A DNA stretch of 64,000 nt, taken from contig JARWIR010000010.1 in assembly GCA_029959085.1 (NCBI GenBank), positions 7,337,001 through 7,401,000 on the forward strand, written 5' to 3'. This DNA comes from Nemophila menziesii (taxonomy: Eukaryota > Streptophyta > Magnoliopsida > Boraginales > Hydrophyllaceae). The stretch's first letter is position 1; every line of letters begins with the position of its first letter. Below are positions 57,788-64,000 of this stretch, piece by piece. The notes beneath the pieces are model-generated. The model saw only the letters and a program-made list of their open reading frames with translations. It was not told the origin of the DNA and did not search any database. A program made the position numbers and the translations under genes.

Positions 57788-58970
57788 CTACAATAATATC
57801 TACTTCATGAATAATTATGTAACCTTGAAGTTTGGAAGTATAGCGATTGTATTCCTTTTCTCCTTTGTATTCTCATGAAACAATTAACCTCATCTTTTTT
57901 CGGTTTGCTTTGCTTCTAGTTTTTTTTTTCACGATAAATCTTGTTGTCATCACCTCATTTTCCTTTTCTTAACAACAATTCTAGTGGAAACAATCATATA
58001 CATACATAAAAATTATATATATACACTTTATGAAAACATACATGTAAAACAAACTTTGCAACACTTTCATGAATTTCAACCTCACGTGAAGTTATGATCA
58101 CCACCACGCTGATTCCAATACACATTAGAAGACGCAACATTTTCTTTAGGAAATGTTGTTTTATTCACTATAATGAATAATTTTAGCCAAAGAATACAAT
58201 ATTTAATCGTATTTAACCCTACCAGTTTTGTTTACATATCCATTTTCAAAGAGATTGAAAAATTTAACAACCATTACAAGGAATGCAATTCCATCCACTA
58301 CATGGAATGGTTTTGAGCCAGAGAATATTATTTTATTCAATCAAATTTTGTCACCACAATGTTTATTTCAATACGCATTTGAAAGTTATTGCATTCGTTT
58401 AGGGAATGTAATTTTACTCACTTCAAGGAATAGTATTATGTAAATGGAACACGAATTATGATTCTTATATCAATAATTCATTACTTTGCTTGCTTACGAG
58501 ACGAACAATCTCATAGTATTTTGTAAAATCTATATTCGCGCTATAGCTACTTCAGAAGTATATGCGTGATCCGATACAAGGAGACATATATTTGTTACAC
58601 CCGGTAATATTACACTTGCTGATTGAAATCCTCACTTAATTTAGCAGTACCTGAAATTGAACTAACATTTTTTTTTGTCCAATTTACTAACAAATTATTA
58701 GATTGTCCAATTGGTAAGACTTTAAACATTTACAAGGGAGGTTACAAGGTTGAACCCATTATCATGTAAACTTTGAACAAATTTTACCAAAAGATTGTGC
58801 ACTTTATAAAATTATTTAGTTCAACTTATCTCCCCCTAATTTTATGTACTTTTTATAAATAAAATCACCGTGTTACATATGACACAGTTCAGTTCTTAAA
58901 TATCCATGATATATATCCATATGAGTTTTTTTTGTCATATAACACCTTTTTTTCTTCAAGCCCATAAATA
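57788..58970. other. Unassigned; repeated short phrases, no gene
   Basis: 58100-58440 contains loosely repeated blocks ('ggaatgcaattccat', 'ttttattcactataatgaat', 'ttcaaggaat') that are themselves partly palindromic. A tRNA-like phrase with AAGGTTGAACCC is near 58698-58760. It may be the distal part of the element carrying the palindrome array. Confidence 0.35.
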
Positions 58971-58977
58971 TGAACTA

Positions 58978-59324
58978 AGACTTCAAGTCTTTGTGATTCT
59001 TTTAGATTTCGAGTCGTTAAAATTTAACCTTTAGTCCGAATTTTCCCCTTTTAAAAATTTGACCTAGGCTTCAAGCCTTTATAAAAAAGATTGATATATG
59101 CTTCATGTCATTTAAATTTGATTTAGACTTCAAATATTTAGATAATTTGTTCTATACATAGGGCATATAAATTGTGTTCTAGACTTCAGGTCTCTAAAAT
59201 TTGGTATATGCTTCCAGCATACAAAATTCGATGTAGGTTTTCAGACCAATAAAATTTGTCTTATACTTTTGGCATATAATATATGGTGCAGAATTCAAGT
59301 CTGTAAATTTTCTTATACGCTTTT

Positions 59325-59358
<34 letters not shown>

Positions 59359-60366
59359 GTATATATTTAAATGTAGGTTTCGAGCTTATAATTTCTCTTA
59401 TACTTTCGACCTATAAATTTGTTGTAGGCTTTAGGTCTATACATTTCCGTAAATGCTTCTGGCATATAGAATTCGTTGTAGGCTTCGTGCCCACATATTA
59501 TTCACTTCAAGAAAATAAAATTATTCAAGAATTAAATATCATTCACTTCAATGAATTGAGAGTAATAATTCATATTCAATAAAGTTCTCTTTGAGAGATG
59601 AATGAACGATTTTTTTTAGAAGTTAAATTTTATTTCTCAATTCTTTTGTGGAAAATATAATAGAATTGATACAGGTTTCAAACCTTGAAAATTTGATCTA
59701 GGCTTCAAACCTCTAAATAATTTTTTTCTATACTTCGGGCATATAAATTGTATTCAAGATTTCAAACCTATGAGATTTGTTTTATTTTTATGACATATAA
59801 AATTTGTAATAGGTTTCCGGCCTATAAAATTTGTCATATACTTTTGGCATATAAATTCTTTATTGGCTTCGGGCCTATAATTTTTGGTATATGCTCCTGA
59901 TAATATAAATGTCTATGTAGGCTTCGGGCCTATAAATTGTAGAATGTGAATAATATATAACAAAATGTAGAATTGTAGAGTATATTCTTTAAAAACTACT
60001 GGTATAAGACAAAATAAATATATAGCCTAGCGGTTATACGCATCTACTATCTAAAGTCTCAAGTTCAAACCTTGCCTGCTTTTCAAAGTTATATCAATTC
60101 TATTTTTTATTTCGGGATGATAAATAAATCTACATATTGCATCATCTATATTAATCAAATTTGAGACTTCGAGTCTACAACAATAATTTAGTTTCGGGCT
60201 TTTGAATCGAAATTGAGACTTCGAGTTTACAACATTAATCTTAACTTCGGGCTTTTGAATTTTATTAAGGGTTCGAACCCTTTAAGATTTAACATTAGCT
60301 TCAAGCCTTCTAAAAATACATATAGGCTTCAGGCCTTAAAAAAATTACATATAGGCTTCCGAGCAT
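58978..60366. repeat. Array of short covarying palindromes
   Basis: At irregular spacing of about 25-45 bp, more than twenty units of form stem-TTC-stem occur. Clear examples: AGACTTCAAGTCT (58978), AGGCTTCAAGCCT (59066), TATGCTTCCAGCATA (59207), ATGCTTCTGGCAT (59453), TAGGCTTCGGGCCTA (59918), AGACTTCGAGTCT (60164), AAGGGTTCGAACCCTT (60267). Two unit types, 'AGGC..GCCT' and 'ATGC..GCAT', tend to alternate, separated by AT-rich spacers such as 'tataaaatttg'. The two stem halves change together. An SSR (TA)n lies at 59327-59354. Function unknown. Confidence 0.8.
60023..60075 (+). other. tRNA-like pol III boxes, possible SINE head
   Basis: A perfect A-box match TAGCCTAGCGG (60023-60033) and a weak B box AGTTCAAACC (60062-60071) at natural spacing. 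No acceptor stem or anticodon arm can be built, so it is not a tRNA gene. It may be the 5' end of a decayed SINE. Confidence 0.4.
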
Positions 60367-60420
60367 CAAAATACATAAGCTCCAAAAGGAAAATATCACA
60401 AACACCAAATTTAACATAAT

Positions 60421-61360
60421 AAGAATATAACAAAAATTACAAATGATTAATCAAATAAAAAACATTAGACATAAAATTAAATCAACCAATTCGTCATTCG
60501 AACACAGGCAATCTGCTTTGTTGACGATTTATTTTATCTTCTAGACTATCCTGCTTCACTTTGATGGAAGAGACTTATTCGTGCTGATAACGTGTTATAA
60601 ACTAAAGAAGAAGAAGATATTTTTTTATTCAAATGCATAATAATATAGATAATAAGAAACGATTACAAAGTTTTAGCCCACCCCTAAGGGTTCAGCTTCA
60701 TTACAAAATAAAGTGGCTAACTGGGGAGAAATACAAGAATCCCAATTACCAAACAAGGTGCTAGTGAGCTCCTGTTTGGCAACCCAATCAGCTGCCCCGT
60801 TTCTACCCCTAGAAACAAACGAAAAGGAAGGGAAGATAGTTCAGCAAAAAATTAATATTACAAATAACATTTCTAACTGAATGACTCAAAACGGGAAGTC
60901 CTAAGGAAAGAGGCTTCATGATAGTCACTGAGTCATTTTCTATGATAACACTCCCAGAAGGAAACTTTGAAGTCATCTCTGTAGCTTTCAAAATCTCTGT
61001 GGATTCTGCCTCGTCTGCTCCAATTTTCCAACTATTACCTGATACAAATTCACCATTAAAGTTTCTTACTATACAAGCAATTGCAATTCCTTTAACCGAG
61101 AAAGTTGCATCACAATTAATTTTAAAGAAGAAGATAAAGATAAAGAGAAGAATGTATTCTTGTATTCCAACAACAACTAACTCTATTACAAAGAAATGAT
61201 CCTATATTTATAGACCCTTTCACTTGTCATAATAAATAAGTACCTCTTTGAACATCTACTATACTAAATATAAATTTTTTTTCATAATAACTTTGCCCAT
61301 AAAAATAAAATTACTGATTACTGGGCCTAGTAAAATTTTATCTAATATTATAGGGGGATT
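60421..61360 (-). mobile_element. Possible LTR and leader of a minus-strand LTR element
   Basis: On the minus strand, TTTATAACACGTTATCAGCACGA (60577-60599) resembles the junction between LTR end and primer site seen in some plant Copia elements. Upstream of it is a TATAAATAT core (61205-61215) in a promoter-like position, and downstream runs the palindrome array, which would be the leader. No gag or pol follows in the window and the outer LTR limit is unknown. Confidence 0.35.
60620..61124 (-). mobile_element. 5'-truncated LINE, TSD AAGAAGAAGATA
   Basis: Minus-strand RNase H domain: KINCDATFSVKG, FNGEFVSGNSWKIGADEAES, VIIENDSVTIM, then after a frameshift SRGRNGAADWVAKQEL and SPQLATLF. It ends in an A-rich tail (T run near 60620). 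A 12-bp duplication AAGAAGAAGATA is at 60608-60619 and 61125-61136. Same L1-like family type as 43771-44345. Confidence 0.8.
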
Positions 61361-61399
61361 TATAAATAAAAGCCTAACGAACCTCAACTTAATAAACAA

Positions 61400-62160
61400 A
61401 GGCCTAGTCCCACAATCCCATTAGAATGTAACTAGAAAGGGGTAAAAAACCCAAAACACCTCTTCCCCTCTCTTATACACTGAAAAATACCCAAACCCTA
61501 CCCTAATAGCATCGATGCCCACCTTCTCACCATTCTCTCTCTGTGCTCACATTAACCCCTCTCTCTCTGGTAAAACTGCCCCCTCCCACTCTCTATCCCT
61601 GGTAAAACCGCCCCCTTCCCCTCCCTCTCTCACCTTCTCTCTCTGTTCTCTGTGCTCAGTGTACCACCACCAGAAAACGCTCGCTGGTAGAGAAGACCAC
61701 CACCATTGCCGGATCTCCTCACCTCGCTGCTGCTGGACCTCCTTACCTCGCACCGTCACTGCTGCTGGACCTCCTCACCACCGCTGCTGGACCTCCTCGT
61801 CTTGGTTCTCCACCAGATGCGTGCACCAGATCTGCTTCGAGAACAACACCACCGCCCCAGCGCTGCTTCGAGAACAACACCACCGCACCAGATCTGCTTC
61901 GAGAACAACACCACCACCGCCACTATGCCAGATCTGAGTCTCCATCTCTGTTTACCACAGTCTAGATCCGCACTCGCTCCACCGCGACCATACTGTACAA
62001 GCACCAACACAACCTCCACTGTGACGAGCACCACCACCAGCCCCAACACCACCAAACTGTGACGAAAATACGAGAAGCATCTCCGCTGTGACGAGCCCCA
62101 TCACCTGAACACCACCACCATCATCTCCTCCCATCACCCCACCACTGTTCTCGATCTGGA
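61400..62160 (+). other. GC-rich, coding-like segment with tandem repeats; gene not supported
   Basis: Higher GC than its surroundings. Repeats: 'ctgctggacctcctcacc' four times with variation (61725-61795) and a unit of about 28-35 bp around 'agatctgcttcgagaacaac' three times (61828-61915). Open frames exist on both strands (for example 61515-61937 plus, 140 codons) only because of the repeats. It may be a captured or degenerate first exon, like the interior of the MULE at 9806. Confidence 0.45.
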
Positions 62161-62339
62161 AATTATTCGAATTTTTTTATTTTTTTAAGCGTGTTTTAGT
62201 AAAGCATTTGGGTCCAGCCCAATGTTTGGGCCTTTTTTTTGTTTCTGCGGTTATAAGGTCTAGCCCATTATAGGCTTTAAAATGTTTTTTTACAAAACGT
62301 TAGTTGGGCCTAATTTTTTTTTAAAATAAACTTGTTATC

Positions 62340-62660
62340 CAATTGGTATATTGTGAGTTGATTAGATATCGGTACAACCCATAGGGTACAGCTTTGGACC
62401 TATTTTATACATTAGACATGTACTTGTATCAACAAAAAACGACTTAAAACGAACTAGGTACAACCCTTAGGGTCTGTATGAATCCTAGGGTCTGTACCCT
62501 AATGGTGTAGTTGAATCTTGAGTGTCTGAGGGTGAATAAATTGGGCTTGGGTATAGTCCTAGGGGTACACGATTGGACAACTTTTGACAAAACGGGCTTT
62601 GATATAGCCCCTAAGGTACAAACCCTAGGGTTGGACATATTCGATTCATCAGATCTTCTT
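62340..62660. repeat. Loose repeats of a 'YAGGGTACAR' motif
   Basis: At least seven variants occur on both strands (62377 'cccatagggtacag', 62457 'gtacaacccttagggt', 62484 'cctagggtctgtaccctaa', 62552 'tagtcctaggggtacac', 62608 'cccctaaggtacaaaccctaggg'). Noncoding; possibly an old minisatellite. Confidence 0.45.
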
Positions 62661-63197
62661 ATACCTTGACATGGACAAAAACAAAAAAATAGGAGGACTT
62701 GTAATGCAATTAAATAAAAAATTACTTGACATAACTTAAAAAAAATTAAACCCCAACTTTGGTGTACCCACATGTACCAATCGATCAAGAAAGAAAATAC
62801 GAATTAAAAAAAAAAAAAGGTATAGTTAGAAAAAATTTCTCCATAAAAAATAGTTAGGCTTTATTTAGTATTATTTTTTGATTGGGCCTTTTCTGACAAA
62901 AATAAAATAAAAATTTTAGTTGGCCTTTAAAATTCTCTTAGTTAGCTTTTGGGCTTCAATTTGTAGTTTCCTCAATATTATATTAGAATTAAATTTTAAA
63001 AATAGGGCCGTTGAAAGTTTTGGGCTCCTATCCAGGACTCGGCTCTGCACCACGCCAATATTCTCTAATCCTCAAAGCCGTAATACGCAGCTTCTTCATC
63101 ATTTTCTGTTGTCTTGAAGTAACAGATCTCCCACTCACAGTCCAATCCTCTAATTGAGTTTTAATCTTCGGCTTCACCCGTACCATCCTCTCCGGCA
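62661..63197. other. Spacer and possible 5' UTR/promoter of the 63198 gene
   Basis: AT-rich to 62990, then more pyrimidine-rich and less AT-rich up to 63197, as in plant 5' leaders. No definite TATA box was chosen. Confidence 0.3.
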
Positions 63198-63571
63198 ATG
63201 GCTTTCCTACTCCGTCGCCTCACTCCTCCGCCAATAAACCATAAGCCAATAGCAAAAAGCCTCGTTTCCTCTCAGTTGCGCCACCATCACCTCCACCGCC
63301 ATTTACACATCTGCAGGCTACAGTCACATCACATCTACCGTAATAAATTAACTTCTTCACTTGATTTTGATATCTCTCTCATTCTTTTTACATCATTGCT
63401 CAAAATCTACTTTCTCTAGCCCACAGTTTCTAATAACCGTGTCTCGGTCGGTTCTTCCAGAGCTATTGAGAGTATAGATCTGATTCCTGGTGGATCCGAT
63501 ATTTGAGGAAGGCTTTGATTAAAGCACGTGTCAGAAATTTAATACGTTTAAGCGCACAATTCCTCAGGTAC
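63198..63571 (+). CDS. Possible gene start with organelle-type presequence (partial)
   Basis: ATG in good plant context (CGGCAATGGC) opens MAFLLRRLTPPPINHKPIAK, rich in Arg, Ser and His and free of acid for 50 codons, as in mitochondrial or plastid presequences. A likely donor is CTACC|GTAATA at 63339, and likely acceptor CCCACAG|TTTC at 63426. In another frame, 63471-63571 reads RSDSWWIRYLRKALIKARVR and ends at a good donor CTCAG|GTACAT. These pieces could belong to one gene whose remainder lies beyond 64000, but the joining is unresolved. Family unknown. Confidence 0.35.
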
Positions 63572-64000
63572 ATAGTTATGATTTATATAGTATTGTGCTT
63601 GTTTTTTTACTTCCAAGTTGTTTGTTATTGCATTAGAGGTCCTTATATATATATTTTAAAATCTCGAATTATCTGATGAATCACAAATATCTCGAATATA
63701 TTGCAAAATCTTTTTGCTTCTTGTTTTAATTCCGCCTTCTAACATTTTCTCAGCTACTATTGCATTTCAGAAATTGTTTCACCTATTTGGTTCTTTATCT
63801 TTGTATAACTTGTCAGTCTAGTACCTTATCTTGATAAATTAACTTTTAATCCCTTATTGTGCAATTTTGTCACAATGTTAGTCCCTTATGGCTAGATTTG
63901 TGATACTTTGACTGTATTATGGTAGTAATGAAAAAACGATTAGACATATCTTAGCAAAGAACTCTACTTTGTTACATAACTAGATTTATAGTGTTCTGTC
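63572..64000. other. AT-rich sequence at the window edge, probably intron
   Basis: No coding signal. If the donor at 63571 is real, this is the first part of an intron. Confidence 0.3.

Noticed and set aside
60023..60075. tRNA gene
   Set aside because: The A box is perfect but the B box is weak, and acceptor, D and anticodon stems cannot be formed.
61515..62137. Several overlapping frames on both strands rich in Ser, Pro, His, Thr and Gly
   Set aside because: GC-rich tandem repeats keep multiple frames open at once; no start, splice or domain evidence favours one.

Overview
This is an AT-rich eudicot nuclear DNA window. The evidence is split genes with plant-type introns, plant Ty1/Copia and Ty3/Gypsy (Athila-type) retrotransposons, tRNA-derived SINEs of the Au type, Helitrons, and Stowaway, Tourist, hAT and Mutator MITEs. 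The species cannot be named from sequence alone. Nearly all of the window is nested transposon DNA. I support two intact-looking host genes, both on the minus strand and both interrupted by large introns: a small RING-H2 protein (7288-9083) and a secreted root-meristem-growth-factor (RGF/GLV/CLEL)-type peptide precursor (35775-37646). A possible third gene start lies on the plus strand at 63198.

Layout. 1-7.1 kb: truncated Athila LTR, a Stowaway MITE, a decayed CACTA-like element with tandem repeats, and a Helitron. 7.2-9.3 kb: RING-H2 gene with a MITE in intron 2. 9.8-11.4 kb: Mutator-like element with a 9-bp target duplication, packed with minisatellites. 12.2-17.2 kb: Copia fragment ending at a 140-bp-arm inverted repeat, with a second short piece of the same pol and the same repeat 2 kb away. 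17.2-23.8 kb: a SINE with a 15-bp target duplication, two Helitron 3' ends facing each other across a (TA)n tract, and a 4.7-kb Helitron holding a solo Athila LTR and a decayed tandem array. 23.8-25.9 kb: CACTA-like remnant with a Mutator-type MITE. 25.9-35.5 kb: a minus-strand Copia inserted into the gag of a plus-strand Copia, itself split by a solo Athila LTR, with an anomalous extra copy of the target gag.

35.8-37.7 kb: the RGF-type gene with a SINE in intron 2. 38.3-41.6 kb: an internally deleted Copia with both LTRs and a 5-bp target duplication. 41.7-48.8 kb: Tourist MITE, LINE pieces, a 71-unit AG microsatellite in an LTR, a minus-strand Copia and a plus-strand Copia inserted head-on in it. 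48.8-57.8 kb: an Athila 5' half (LTR, PBS, gag, PR, RT) fused by deletion to the 3' half of a different Athila copy, which carries a 936-bp hAT MITE. 58.0-61.4 kb: an array of short imperfect palindromes with compensating stem changes, probably the leader of a minus-strand LTR element, and a truncated LINE. 61.4-64 kb: simple coding-like repeats and the possible start of a gene.

The most unusual signals are the palindrome array at 58978-60366, the strand-switch inverted repeat at 15056-15385, the gag/LTR duplication around the 26.4-35.0 kb Copia, and the head-to-head Helitron ends at 19.06 kb. None is a proven new system. All work is by eye; no alignment or database search was run.
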